Shown here piece after piece: positions 1 to 9,923 of a stretch of 16,865 nucleotides of DNA. The notes beneath the pieces were generated by a model that searched no databases, was not told the origin of the DNA, and saw only the letters and a list, made by a program, of their open reading frames with translations. Position numbers and translations under genes: made by a program. The stretch covers positions 5,893,259 to 5,910,123 of the forward strand of contig NW_003101680.1 of assembly GCF_000003855.2 (NCBI RefSeq). Reading direction: 5' to 3'. Each line of letters begins with the position of its first letter. Positions within the stretch are counted from its first letter, which is position 1. This DNA is from Blastomyces gilchristii SLH14081. Taxonomy: Eukaryota > Ascomycota > Eurotiomycetes > Onygenales > Ajellomycetaceae.

Positions 1-512
1 GCTTGCCTAGGCTGATAGATTGACTTTCAGTTTGAGGTATAACAGATATCATCTAATATCATGTTTATTCTCTCAACTGATATACTCATATCCTCAACTA
101 TCACAGCAGAGACCTTGGTTTCATCTGTCATTGTTAATGACATTTTAACATTCTTCTTTTCTCTTACAATAAGATCTCTATAAGGCATGGCATGAGCATC
201 TGATTCAGAGTTCAATATTCAAGTATCTTTCATTGAGTTGTTGTCTGAAGAAATCTCATTTCTTAAGCAGAACATTTATTTCACAACACTGTGAACAGAA
301 TCACTTTCAGTATTACTATTATTCTTATTCTTACTCTTTCTGAGAGTATTGAGATTGATAGAACATTTCTTCAGATATTTCTTTCAGCAGTCATTCTGAA
401 TATAATTAACTCTGTCACAGTGATAGCAGATTCTCAGTACACTTTCTCTATATTCTGGTTTGAAATCTGTACTCTCATTGTTATTTTTCATGTTATCAGT
501 TGTATTCATTAT
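1..512 (-). pseudogene. Copia-type gag C-terminus (CCHC knuckle) and protease start (degenerate, runs off left edge)
   Basis: On the minus strand, 428-387 reads C-Y-H-C-D-R-V-N-Y-I-Q-N-D-C. This has the spacing of a retroviral CCHC zinc knuckle (C-x2-C-x4-H-x4-C), with the histidine now Tyr (CAT to TAT) and the usual glycines changed. A lysine and asparagine-rich tail follows. Then 215-27 reads like a Copia aspartic protease: I-L-N-S-E-S-D-A-H-A-M at the active site, where Asp-Ser-Gly is now Asn-Ser-Glu by two G-to-A changes, and further on a T-D-E-T-K-V-S-A-V stretch and an I-C-Y-T-S-N end matching the usual ADG...LYVPxL region. Stops occur at about 379-381 and between knuckle and protease. 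The knuckle and the destroyed active site are seen directly; the family call is by resemblance. Confidence 0.75.
508..512. repeat. Left target-site duplication of Gypsy copy A (ATTAT)
   Basis: ATTAT immediately precedes the TGTGGC start of the 5' LTR and is repeated exactly at 6261-6265, right after the TTACA end of the 3' LTR. Five bases is the usual duplication length for Gypsy integrases. Confidence 0.9.
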
Positions 513-517
513 TGTGG

Positions 518-530
518 CGGGCTGCGCCCG
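518..530. other. Terminal palindrome in the 5' LTR (CGGGC-TGC-GCCCG)
   Basis: A 5-bp perfect stem with a 3-base loop lies five bases inside the LTR end. The same palindrome occurs at 8180-8192 in copy B. In the 3' LTR of copy A it has become CAGGC-TGT-GCCTG and is still self-complementary. Confidence 0.6.
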
Positions 531-721
531 ATCAATCATATAGACTATTCCATTACACTCCATAGATTCTTCCATTCCCGATCGCCGATCCTCGGCCGCT
601 ACGAACGCGCGTAATGTACACTCCGATTCTCAGCCATTCCCGATCACCGATCCTCGGCTGCTATGAATGCGTGTATATTCTTCCGCCCCGAAGCTTCACC
701 GCATACACCACCACATACACA

Positions 722-728
722 TATAAAT
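722..728 (+). promoter_or_regulatory. TATA box of the copy A 5' LTR
   Basis: TATAAAT lies about 120 bases before the LTR end and is followed by a TTCTCACACTTTCTCTTTC pyrimidine-rich stretch, the usual layout of a fungal core promoter. The same box is in all four LTRs (for example 8360-8366 in copy B). Its role is inferred. Confidence 0.55.
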
Positions 729-845
729 ATCCACCTTGATCACTGATTCTCACACTTTCTCTTTCTGTTCTTCTTTAATGTTTTTATCTTTGTTATATAA
801 GACCTATCAATATAATATCAATCTATTCAGCATAGGTCTCTTACA

Positions 846-1161
846 CTATAAAAATGTTTTCATCTTCTTATTAGAAAATGATTATTTACATATTATCTTC
901 TCATTAGAAATGATTATTCATCAAGAGATATCTGAACATGTAATGATACATAAGAAATAGAGAAACAGTCAAACAGTTAAGCAGACACTGAGTTCTCAGA
1001 TAGAAGCTTACTCATCAGTCACTCTGACCCTGTAATAAGATTTTACAAAGAGAATATCAGTGAAAGATCTGAGAGTTCTGACACTCAGATATATGAGATA
1101 TTCATATGATTACACTTCTTCAGATTTCACAGATATCATACATCTGATAAACAATATAATC
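846..1161 (+). other. Untranslated leader of Gypsy copy A; no clear tRNA primer site
   Basis: The leader begins CTATAAAAATG directly after the LTR. The usual TGG-starting primer site complementary to a tRNA 3' end is not visible. A tandem duplication is present: the unit beginning ATCTTC, TATTAGAAAATG near 863 recurs as ATCTTCTCATTAGAAATG near 894, while copy B has one unit. No gene is seen here. Confidence 0.5.
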
Positions 1162-2310
1162 ATGTCTAATAATAATATGAAAGAATCTCTGAATATAAGC
1201 ATAGACACAGTGTCACAGTGACTCTGAGCAATGTTGAAACTATAATAACAACAAATAGCTAATATACATGCAACTTAACAATGTCAATACAAAGAGATTT
1301 AATAATTAACTCATGTGATTTCAACATCTACAGAATCAAATATAAAAGCACTGAAAGAATGCTTAGATACTTCTGCATATTTTAATGCTTCTGATCTCAC
1401 TCTCTACTCATTATGAAGAATGAAAATGCTCATGAAACTGAGTGTAGATGAAGATGTGATTGATTTATTAATTAATTAAGATTGATATATCAATGAATAA
1501 TTGAAAGATTATATGAAACAGAAGTTTCATTCATGAATAGAAGCATGTAAATCAGTGTTGTGAATGTCTGATAATATTATAAAATATCTTGATATTCTGT
1601 TCTAAGACACTGTCACATAATAGAAAGTATTAGATTGATTATAGAGCATCTGACAGAGAAACACTTCTCTTATAACATTCATTTCTAACTTCAACACTAA
1701 GATTCTAGAAGCAGATGATCAATCTTGAAAGAATTGAATAAAGATTAGTATACTCAAGAAGATATTAACTTTTGAACTCTTACAGATCTTTATAAGTGTA
1801 GACAAAGATCAGACTTATAAAGGCTTCTGCACACAGCTTCAGATATTGAATGATCATCTTATCAAGCTCAAGAGTATACAGAATAGTGACAGAAGATATT
1901 ACACTTCAGTCACTCATACACTCATGCTGAAGAGGAGTGACAGTAATGATACAGATGCCATGAACTGAATAGATTCAAATGTCTATGTATAAGCAAGAGT
2001 TTTCATCATTTGAACAGGCTTCTGAGTCTCTGAGATGACTTCTGAAGAAGTCACTGATTAATGTCAATGTGAAGTGTGTATTAACTGTAACTGATCAGAA
2101 CACATTGCTTTCAACTGCTGATTAACCTATATGCCTTCTCATTTGAAGAATGAATCAGTGTCTGTCCATGTCAACCACATTACATTAGAGAAAGATTTGA
2201 AAGATAACTATGAGAATACTCTGATAAAACAGGAAAAAGATTAGCTTCTCTTCAAATTTATAAACAGAAGCTTGAAGAGGTCAGATAACAATAATTTGAA
2301 GAGAAGATAG
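1162..2310 (+). pseudogene. gag of Gypsy copy A (degenerate, CCHC knuckle)
   Basis: The frame from ATG 1162 gives about 383 codons, colinear with the 389-codon gag of copy B, differing by in-frame indels. Gag would form the particle and bind element RNA. Near the C-terminus, 2077-2118 reads C-I-N-C-N-stop-S-E-H-I-A-F-N-C, a CCHC knuckle whose Cys and His residues survive while an internal codon is now TGA. Many other stops are present, including TGA, TAA and TAG at sites where copy B has sense codons. The frame ends near TAG 2308-2310, and pol begins in the -1 frame at about 2307. The start is chosen because the matching ATG (8757) in copy B sits at the same place with the same downstream wording (M-S-N-N-N). 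Confidence 0.8.
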
Positions 2311-5300
2311 TAAGAAATGCAATTCTTATATCTACTATGATTGATATCATGTATAATATAAAAGCCATGATAGACAGTGATCTATGCTACTATATAATGA
2401 TAAAATCTTCAGTTGTAAGATGTCATAATCTTCAGTGTATTTCTTTATTGAAACTCTGACTTCTTGCAGAATTTGATGATCTGAAAGATGTTTATATTCA
2501 TTACATGATGAAACTAAACATAGATATGAAAGAACATCAATGTGAAGATGTCTATGCAAATGAAGTTAATAATCTCAATTATAATCTTATATTAGAACTT
2601 GTCTGACTATCTGAATAAGATATCTTACTGAATGCTTGAAATAGAAGCTTGATATTCTCTAATAATAATAGAATTCATGAAGATGATATTTACAAGACTA
2701 TGAATCTTACACAGATCTCTGTCAACACTTATAAAATACTCTGAAAAAGAAGTCATCATCAAAATCACTGATAGAGTTACTGATAAGTTTGCTGATAGCA
2801 GAATCATATATCAATCTATTCTGTCAGTCTCATCAATATTAAAAAGGCTCTAGAAAAGTGATTCTGTGTTATAATAACAGATTCTTATACAAAACTCTCT
2901 TAATAATATCATGAATATCTAGATGTCTTCTGACAAGATAATATTATAAACATATCTCTCTTATGAGATTCTGAAGTGAATCACAGTATTAAGTTAGAGA
3001 AAAAGAATGATAAGAACTCTGAACTGACATGAGACTCTCTTTATAATATGTCTCAAGATGAACTTCTTCTTCTTCAAAAGACACTTAATAATCTGTTAAA
3101 TAAAGAATTTATATATATTAGTAACTCTTTCACTGCAGCCTCTATTCTCTTTGCAAAGAAATCAGATCAAGAACTCTGATTCTGTGTGAACTACTGAGAT
3201 CTGAATAGATTGATAAAGAAAGATTGATATCTCTTATCTCTTATCAATGAAACTCTAGCACAGATCAGATGAGCTTAATAATTTATAAAACTAGATGTTA
3301 TCACTGCATTTCATAAGATTCATATCACTGAAGAAGATGAATAGCTTACAGCATTCTGAACATATTATAATCTCTTTGAATGAATAGTCACACTCTTTGA
3401 ACTGACTAACATTCTCAGTACATTTCAGAAGTATATTAACTAAGTATTCTGAGATTTTCTTAATGAGTTTGTATCTGCTTATCTAGATAACATTCTCATC
3501 TTCACTGATGAATTCAGAAAAGAATATCAAGAACATGTATAAAAGATATTATAACAGCTATAAGAAGCAGAACTACTGATAGATATTAATAAGTATGATT
3601 TTGAAGTCAAGAGTATTAAGTATCTGAGTTTTATTATAGAAGCTGATAAGAGAATTTAAATGAATTCTGAGAAAGTCTTCATCATTCTTGAATGAGAAGC
3701 TCTGTGTACTGTGAAAGATGTACAAAGCTTCATTGAATTTGCTAACTTCTATCAGTGATTTATATAAAACTTCTCAGATATTACAAGATCACTTACAGAT
3801 CTTACTAAGAAAGACTCAGTATTTTAATAATCAGCAGATGCTGAAGCTGCATTTACACAGATGAAGAAGATGTTCATTAATACCTCTCTGCTGATAATAT
3901 TTGATTCTGATTATAAGACAGTTGTTGAAGCTGATTTCTCTAACTATATAATAGAAGAAGTGATATTACAATATAATGATAAAGATGTTCTATAACTATG
4001 TATCTTCATATCTAAGAAACTGAGTTCTGCTAAATGCAATTATAAGATCTATGATAAGAAACTTCTTACAATTATACACTGTTTAGAAGAATCAGACTCT
4101 GAACTCTGAAGTATCTCTGAATTTGAGATAATCATAGATTATAAGAATCTCAAATATTTCATAACTATCTGTAAACTTATTGAATGATAGATATAATAAT
4201 CTGAGTTCTTAAACTGCTTTCATTTTATAATACACTACTATTCTGACAGTCAGAACTCAATGATAGATACTCTCTTATAACAAGAGCAGAATATATTATC
4301 TGATGTAACAGATACTTACTGAATGAACTGAGAGCACTGACTCTTGAATCTCAAGATACTAGTTGATCAAGATGAAACAGCTTACAGCACTATACATGCT
4401 TCTCTGATTAAAACTGTCACTGATATCTCAACTTCTTCTGAATGTACATTAGATGAGCTATAACATATAGTAGCTTAAATCAATGAACTTCTTCAAGCAC
4501 TTACTGAAGCAGTATAATAAGAAGCACTCTGATTTCTTTCAGAATTATGTGTAAGAATTGACATCTCAGAATATTCAATTGACAATAATAACACTCTATA
4601 ATTTTATAAACAATGCTGAGTCTCTTACTCTGAACCCTTACACACTCAGATAATATAAGAGATGTATAATTCATAGATAACTGATCATTCAGACTGTGAA
4701 TAACTGTATAGAATAATCTTCTAAGAGTTCTATTAATCAGAGATATTAAACAGTATCAGATACTTTGTCTGAAACTATAATTATTATTCTTTCATTATCT
4801 TATAAAAGAACTGTAGAAAAGATCTACTGAAATTACTTAATATTTCTGATAAAATCTGATGAGATATAGTAATTAACTTCACTGTTAATCTATCTGAGAG
4901 TAAGAATTGTAGAAACATTCTGATTATTATGAATTGATTGAGTAAAGATGTAATATTGAAATCTTGTAATAAGATAAATACTGAACAAGTCACTGAAGTT
5001 TTTCTACAGAGTCTATTCTATTGAATGTATGAATTATCATGATTCATAGTATCAGATTAAAGCTGTTAATTTGTAAGTACTCTCTAAACTAGAATCTGTT
5101 AAGTTCTCAAGATTACACACTGTCTGTTAACTATCTATCACTCTGAGACTAATGATATATTAGAACAGATAATTCAGACTGTAAAGAATTATCTTTATAA
5201 GTTCTGTAATTACTTATAAGATAATTGATATAATCTTCATCTATACATAGAGATTGCTATTAACAGTTAAGATGTTATTTTAACAGATATAAGTCTATTC

Positions 5301-5927
5301 TTTCTTACATATAAATATCACATGAAAGTGTTAAATCTTCTAGAGATTATACAGTTCACACTGAATCTCTGCAGTCTGATTCAGATTACTGATAATATAG
5401 TAATAAAGCTCTGAGATATCTGTGATTAAGTAGAGATCTCTATAACAACTGTGAAACAAGATTAAGAGAATTAAATTAATGTTCACTGAGATCTCACTGA
5501 ATAATATAAGATAGAAGATCTGATATGATTGAATCTTAAGAATATACAAATCACATATTTATCTTGTACACTAGATTATCACTATATCAGGTATAAAGTG
5601 ATAGAAGTTCTAGATAGTCATAACTACTGTCTTAATATATCATCAGAAATCTATGATGTATTTTATACTAGCTTGCTCTGCTGTGCTATCACTGATCCAT
5701 TCTCTTCTCAGCTGACTTCTGACTGACAGTCATCAGATATTATAGAAGAAGATAATGAGCTTGAGTGAGAGATTGAGAATATTCTTAATAAGAGACTCTG
5801 CAGCTGTAGCTGACAATATCTTATAAAATGAATCAGCTATGATTAACTGATCTGAACTCTGAGTTCTGTGTTATCTGAAACAGCAGCTCTTGACTGATGA
5901 GAACTGCTTCTGAAAGAGAGGGGCTAA
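2307..5927 (+). pseudogene. pol of Gypsy copy A (PR-RT-RNase H-IN-chromodomain, degenerate)
   Basis: One frame of about 1207 codons, broken by many stops, holds all pol domains without a frameshift. The protease region begins near 2350, with Asp-Ser-Asp in place of Asp-Ser-Gly. The reverse transcriptase contains the YxDD box at 3480-3491 as Y-L-D-N, so the second catalytic Asp is lost by G-to-A. RNase H and connection wording follows. Integrase has first Asp to Asn at 4875-4877, second Asp kept at 5055-5057 (V-S-D), and Glu kept at 5163-5165, which preserves D35E spacing. A GPY/F-like region and a chromodomain (about 5770-5920) close it. The frame ends with TAA 5925-5927, just before the LTR. 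Trp codons are TGA, TAA or TAG here, whereas copy B has TGA at the same sites. Confidence 0.9.
5912..5927 (+). other. Polypurine tract of Gypsy copy A
   Basis: GAAAGAGAGGGGCTAA immediately precedes the 3' LTR, as expected for the plus-strand primer. It has four G where copy B has three, which puts the pol stop codon before the LTR in A. Confidence 0.8.
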
Positions 5928-6260
5928 TGTGGCAGGCTGTGCCTGATCAATTATATAGACTATTTCATTACACTTCATAGATTCTTTCATTCTCAATCAT
6001 CAATTCTCAGCTGCTACAAACATGTGTAATATATGCTTCAATTCTCAGTCATTTCTGATCACCGATTCTCAGCTGCTACAAACACGCGTATATTCTTCCA
6101 CTCTGAAGCTTCACCGTGTACACCATCACATACGCGTATAAATATTCATCTTGATCACTGATTCTCACACTTTCTCTTTCTTTTCTTCTTTAACATTTTT
6201 ATCTTTGTTATATAAGACCTATCAATATAATACTGATCTATTCAGCGTAGGCCTCTTACA
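5928..6260 (+). repeat. 3' LTR of Gypsy copy A
   Basis: 333 bp, starting TGTGGCAGGC and ending GCCTCTTACA. It is more strongly mutated than its 5' partner: the CpG-rich start is changed throughout to TpG or CpA. Several sites read TG in one LTR and CA in the other, as expected when an ancestral CpG was hit on opposite strands. Confidence 0.95.
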
Positions 6261-6265
6261 ATTAT
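6261..6265. repeat. Right target-site duplication of Gypsy copy A (ATTAT)
   Basis: This is an exact copy of 508-512, immediately after the 3' LTR. Confidence 0.9.
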
Positions 6266-7297
6266 CACATTCCTCAGAACTTCTCTCATTACAGAAAGAT
6301 GTAGCAGAATATCTTGATAAAGACTCATGAAGTCAGTTTCAAGAGACTGGCTTTTATTCTTATCAATCTGATTCATTCAGTTTCTAATGAATGATGCTTA
6401 TATCTCACTCACTTCAGTGAGTAGACAGTCAAAAGACATGTAGTTCTCAGCCTTAAATTCTAAATGTATATATTCAGTTTATATAGTAATTAAGCCTTCA
6501 ATACAGGCCTGATCAGAGCTCTTAGTCTTAGCAGACAGAGTCATGATTTCTCTATACAGTCTTATTCTTCTAACAGCAGACTGTTCAGTGAAATTCTTCT
6601 CTATAACCCTTCACAGAGTGTAGACAGATAGCTCAGATTTCTTTAATACTGTACAATAAGACTTTGTCTGTGAAGCAATCACCGATTATATATGATTATA
6701 CAGTCATATATTACATTCTTCTCAAAATCAATGCATGTCAGTGCTTGCATTCTTTATAGAACTGATTTGCTTCTTATCAATGATATCAATTATACAGAAC
6801 TGCTTTGTGATGAGCAAGATTTCTTTCTTTCATATTAAATAGTTCCCAGAGTTTGTAAGAGTAACTGGTTTTCTGATATGTTTAATCTGATTCTGAAATT
6901 CTCTCAATACTTTCATTAGAGCAGATGACCTTTCTTATTTCTGTAGAAACTGCATCAGATTCACACTGACAGTGTTATCAGTATCAGTCAGAGTCTCACT
7001 CACTCTACTAGTTTTCATTCATTCAATTTCTCATTAAAGTCTCAGTATCTTCATCTTCACATAATCTATCTCACTGAAAGAAGTTGAATCACAGAGATTA
7101 TTCTCTTGATTTAACATTCTGATGATGTATGAGATAACCAGACCTGTAAAATCTTTATTGAAGTTATTTGCTATTTCTTGTTACACTTTCAGTGCTTTCA
7201 GATTTCATTTTCTTTGCACTGATATGTATTTCTTTGTTAAATCTGTTATTCTACCGGATCTCAAATTAATCATAGGTTCAAAGAGACATCTAGACAT
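6261..7297 (-). pseudogene. Copia-type gag, N-terminal part (degenerate)
   Basis: The minus-strand frame starting at the ATG at 7297-7295 (M-S-R-C-L-F-E-P) reads as a charged, largely helical protein for about 345 codons to the insertion point at 6261. Stops recur, mostly TGA, TAA and TAG at positions compatible with lost Trp, Arg or Gln codons. A segment about 155 codons in, reading N-S-G-N-Y-L-I-stop-K-K, resembles the asparagine-tyrosine-leucine-x-tryptophan-lysine signature of Copia Gag proteins, with the Trp codon now a stop. The ATG lies about 70 bases from the putative LTR edge, a reasonable short leader. The frame continues directly into 507-1 once copy A is removed. Family assignment rests on position, the knuckle and protease downstream, and this weak signature. 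Confidence 0.65.
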
Positions 7298-7355
7298 GTT
7301 CAATGATACATAAAGATGTGATTAACACGTTATCAGTGATTATAAAAAAAAAGAG

Positions 7356-7368
7356 AGTCTTATAACCT
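7356..7368 (-). other. Candidate primer binding site of the Copia remnant, half-tRNA type
   Basis: Directly after the putative LTR end (...CTAACA) the minus strand reads GGTTATAAGACTC. This resembles the complement of the anticodon stem-loop of initiator tRNA-Met (GGTTATGAGCCC), the site used by half-tRNA-primed Copia elements, with one G-to-A difference in the first nine bases and a weaker match after that. Confidence 0.35.
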
Positions 7369-7466
7369 GTTAGAGAATAACATTGTTATATATATGTAAT
7401 CTATCTAAGGTGAAACTATATAAGTTGAGTGGCACGTGATTAGAGTAGATGTAGTAATCATTAACA
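7369..7466 (-). repeat. Putative 5' LTR of the Copia remnant (98 bp)
   Basis: On the minus strand this segment begins TGTTAATGATTAC and ends TTCTCTAACA, giving the TGTTA...TAACA inverted ends common for Copia LTRs. It contains a TATA-like CTTATATAG in the middle and lies 71 bases upstream of the gag ATG. 98 bp is very short for an LTR. The second LTR is outside the window, so the outer boundary cannot be confirmed and the LTR could extend further right. It is less mutated than the gag region and retains a CACGTG site. Confidence 0.45.
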
Positions 7467-7553
7467 AAGCATTACTTCTGATCATGATTTGTGTTCATCA
7501 CATTAATCTCAAATCACATTATTTTCAGAAAAGCAGAAAACTTGACCTCGCTA
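7467..7553. other. Unassigned AT-rich spacer
   Basis: A short stretch between the putative Copia LTR and the TA-flanked element. I see no gene or repeat in it. Its last bases (GACCTCGCTA) retain CpG. Confidence 0.4.
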
Positions 7554-7660
7554 AGTATGTCACTTGAGCTTATTATGTAAGCTGGCCTCGCAAATGTGGC
7601 CTGTGTCACTACCTGGCTCGCTTATACATCTTTTCTTGTAATTTAAAACCACTTAATTAT

Positions 7661-8075
7661 TTACAATCAATTCAAAATCAATTCAAAATCAATTTAAAAT
7701 CAATTTAATGCTGAAATTATTCTTGAATTTAATAGTAAAGTAAGTATTTATATAATTTACACTGAATTGATTATCCACTGATTTTCAATTAATTGTTAAT
7801 TACTTAAATATACAGATTGAATTTATTTTAATACTATAATTAATTAACAATTAATTCAGAATCAATTCAAAATCAATTCAAAATTAATTTAATACTGAAA
7901 TTATTCTTGAATTTAATAATAAAGTAAGTATTTATATAATTTATACTGAATTGATTATCAACTGATTTTCAATCAATTATTAATTACTTAAATATATAGA
8001 TTAAATCTATTTTTATTACTATAATTAATTCAGAATCAATTCAGAATCAATTTAAAATTAATTATTAAATATTTT
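7661..8075. repeat. AT-rich tandem repeat, 184-bp period, about 2.2 copies
   Basis: A unit containing CTGAAATTATTCTTGAATTT at 7711 recurs at 7895, and most of the unit is repeated with scattered transitions. A third partial unit starts near 8027 after a 10-base deletion. Each unit starts with short AATCAATTCA-type subrepeats of 10-11 bases. It contains no reading frame of interest. Confidence 0.85.
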
Positions 8076-8169
8076 TATCTTGATATATTTTAAAATTCTG
8101 TAAAACATCTCTTTATATTCAGTATGAATTTATCTATTCATTTAATTGATTATGAATCAGCTATACATG
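8076..8169. other. AT-rich spacer before Gypsy copy B
   Basis: Nothing recognisable. By position it belongs to the inner part of the putative TA-flanked element. Confidence 0.3.
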
Positions 8170-8174
8170 CTTTG
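8170..8174. repeat. Left target-site duplication of Gypsy copy B (CTTTG)
   Basis: CTTTG precedes the TGTGGC start of the LTR and is repeated exactly at 13819-13823. Confidence 0.9.
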
Positions 8175-8483
8175 TGTGGCGGGCTGCGCCCGATCAATTA
8201 TATAGACTATTTCGTTACACTTCACAGATTTCAATCACTTCATTCTTGAACATGTATGCTCTGATTCTTGGCCATTCTTGATCACCAATCCTCGGCCGCT
8301 ATAAACGCGCGTATATTCTTCTGCCCTGAAGCTTCACTGCATACATCATCACATACGCGTATAAATATTCATCTTGATTGCTGATTCTCACACTTTCTCT
8401 TTCTTTTCTTCTCTAATGTTTTTATCTTTGTTATATAAGATCTATCAATATTATACTGATCTATTCAGTGTAGGCCTCTTACA
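8175..8483 (+). repeat. 5' LTR of Gypsy copy B
   Basis: Starts TGTGGCGGGC and ends GGCCTCTTACA. Against its 3' partner I count about 43 differences in 309 positions, all but two transitions. It has about 11 CpG, compared with about 4 in the 3' LTR. The terminal palindrome (8180-8192) is intact. A TATA box lies at 8360-8366. Confidence 0.95.
8360..8366 (+). promoter_or_regulatory. TATA box of the copy B 5' LTR
   Basis: TATAAAT follows ACATACGCG and precedes a CT-rich stretch, at the same position as in copy A. Promoter function is inferred. Confidence 0.55.
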
Positions 8484-8756
8484 CTATAGAAAACAATCAA
8501 TGTCATCTCATTAGAAACAATTATTCATTGAGAGATATCTGAATGTGTAACAACACATAAGAAAGAGAAAACACAGTTAAGTGAACACTGAGTTCTCAGA
8601 TAGAAGCTTGCTCACTAGTTGTTCTAGCCCTGTAATAAAGATCTTATAAGAGAATATCAGTGAAAGACCTGAGAGTTCTGACACTCAGATGTATGAGAAT
8701 ATGATTACATTTCTTCAGATTTCACAGATATCATACATTCAATGATTGATATAATC
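8484..8756 (+). other. Untranslated leader of Gypsy copy B
   Basis: It begins CTATAGAAAAC after the LTR, with no recognisable tRNA primer site. It aligns with the copy A leader but lacks the tandem duplication seen there. No gene is seen here. Confidence 0.5.
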
Positions 8757-9923
8757 ATGTCTAACAATAATATAAAACTCTTGAACATGAGTATAGACAT
8801 AATGTCACAGTGACTCTGAGCAATGTTAAAATTACAACAGTAACAGATAGCAGACATGCACACAACTCAATAACTTCAATACAAAGAGATTCAACAATTA
8901 ACTTATGTGATTTCAACATCTACAGAACTGAATATAAAAGTGCTGAAAGAACACTTAAATACTTCTGTATATTTCAATACTTTCAATCTCACTCTATACT
9001 CATCATGAAGAATGAAAATGCTTGTGAAACTGAGTATAAATGAAGATGTCATCAGTTCATTAATCAATCAAGATTGATATATCAATGAATGATTGAAAGA
9101 TCATGTAAAACAGAAGTTTCATTCATGAATGAAAGCATGTGAACCAGTGTTGCAAATGCCTGATAATATTATGAAACATCTTGATATTCTGTTCTGAGAC
9201 ACTGTCATGCAACAGAAAGCATTAGATTGATTACAGAGTACTCAACAGAGAAACACTTCTCTTATAACATTCATTTCTGACTTCAACATCAAGATTCTAG
9301 AAGCAGATGATCAATCTTGAGAGAATCAAATGAAGATTAACATGCTCAAGAAGACAATAACTTTTGAACTCTTACAGGCTCTTGTAAGTGTAGATGAAGA
9401 CTAGACTTATAAAGACTTCTACACATAGCTCTGAACAATGAATGATCATCTTATTAAGCTCAAGAATATACAGAACAGTGATAGAAGATGTTACATCTCA
9501 GCAACTCATACACTTGTGTTAAGAAATAACAATGATGTAGATGTTATGAATTGAGTAGACTCAAATGTCTACACATAAGTAAGAATCTTCACTGTCTGAA
9601 CAGGCTTTTAAGTCTCTGAGATCACTTCTGAAGAAGTTGCTGATCAATATCAATGTGAAGTGTGTATTAACTGTAATCAATCAGAACACATTGCTTTCAA
9701 CTGCTGATCAACCTATGTGTCTTCATACTTAAGAGAAAGATCAGCATCTTCTCATTCAAAGAATGAATCAGTGTCTGTCTGTGTCAATCATGTTACATTA
9801 GAGAAAGATTCAGAAGATAACTATGAGAATGTCTCAGTGAAACAGGGAAAAGATTAACTTCTATTCAAATTTGTAAATAGAAGCTTGAAGAGATCAGATA
9901 ACAATGATTTAAAGAGAAGATGA
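8757..9923 (+). pseudogene. gag of Gypsy copy B (degenerate, CCHC knuckle)
   Basis: The frame from ATG 8757 gives about 389 codons, mostly charged and helical, with about 20 in-frame stops, mainly TGA. At 9663-9704 it reads C-I-N-C-N-Q-S-E-H-I-A-F-N-C, a complete CCHC zinc knuckle (C-x2-C-x4-H-x4-C) with the usual glycines replaced by Asn and Glu, as expected from G-to-A change. A Ser-rich tail follows. The frame closes near TGA 9921-9923, where pol opens in the -1 frame (ATG 9920). The same -1 relation is present in copy A, so it is probably ancestral rather than a recent indel. Gag would form the virus-like particle. Confidence 0.85.

Larger units (their letters stand above)
513..845 (+). 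repeat. 5' LTR of Gypsy copy A
   Basis: It starts TGTGGCGGGC and ends GGTCTCTTACA (TG...CA). By my reading it aligns without gaps to the 3' LTR, with about 52 differences in 333 positions, all but one transitions; about 39 have C or G in this LTR and about 12 in the other. It keeps about 20 CpG against about 7 in the 3' LTR. A 42-bp unit occurs twice (572-613 and 634-675), the copies differing by five CpG-type transitions. It contains a TATA box at 722-728 followed by a CT-rich stretch. Confidence 0.95.
513..6260 (+). mobile_element. Ty3/Gypsy chromovirus-type retrotransposon, copy A (complete, mutated)
   Basis: This is a full-length element of 5748 bp with 333-bp LTRs (513-845 and 5928-6260), flanked by ATTAT duplications. 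The internal part holds gag (from ATG 1162) with a CCHC knuckle, then pol in the -1 frame with protease, reverse transcriptase, RNase H, integrase and a C-terminal chromodomain, and a polypurine tract. Domain order PR-RT-RH-IN with a chromodomain places it with fungal chromoviruses. It is inserted in the opposite orientation in a Copia gag gene. Compared with copy B it has more TAA and TAG stops, showing an extra CpA-to-TpA mutation layer. It is not autonomous. Confidence 0.95.
1..7466 (-). mobile_element. Ty1/Copia-type retrotransposon remnant, split by Gypsy copy A
   Basis: A minus-strand Copia-type element occupies 7466 down to 6261 and 512 down to 1, with a foreign Gypsy element (513-6260) inside it. 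Read on the minus strand the order is a short putative LTR, a candidate primer site, a gag frame from 7297, a CCHC-like knuckle at 428-387, and a protease-like segment at 215-27. The rest (integrase, reverse transcriptase, 3' LTR) would lie left of the window. If copy A and one ATTAT duplication are removed, the gag frame runs across the junction with no frame change, which strongly supports a single interrupted element. The order gag-knuckle-protease and the protease wording fit Ty1/Copia better than Gypsy. All parts carry many stops and G-to-A or C-to-T changes, so it is not functional. Confidence 0.8.

Noticed and set aside
291..614. 107-residue plus-strand ORF
   Set aside because: It has a GTG start, lies antisense to the Copia knuckle region and crosses into the Gypsy LTR. 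It is a shadow.
7661..8075. CRISPR-like array
   Set aside because: Units are 184 bp, contiguous and AT-rich, with no spacers; it is a plain tandem repeat.
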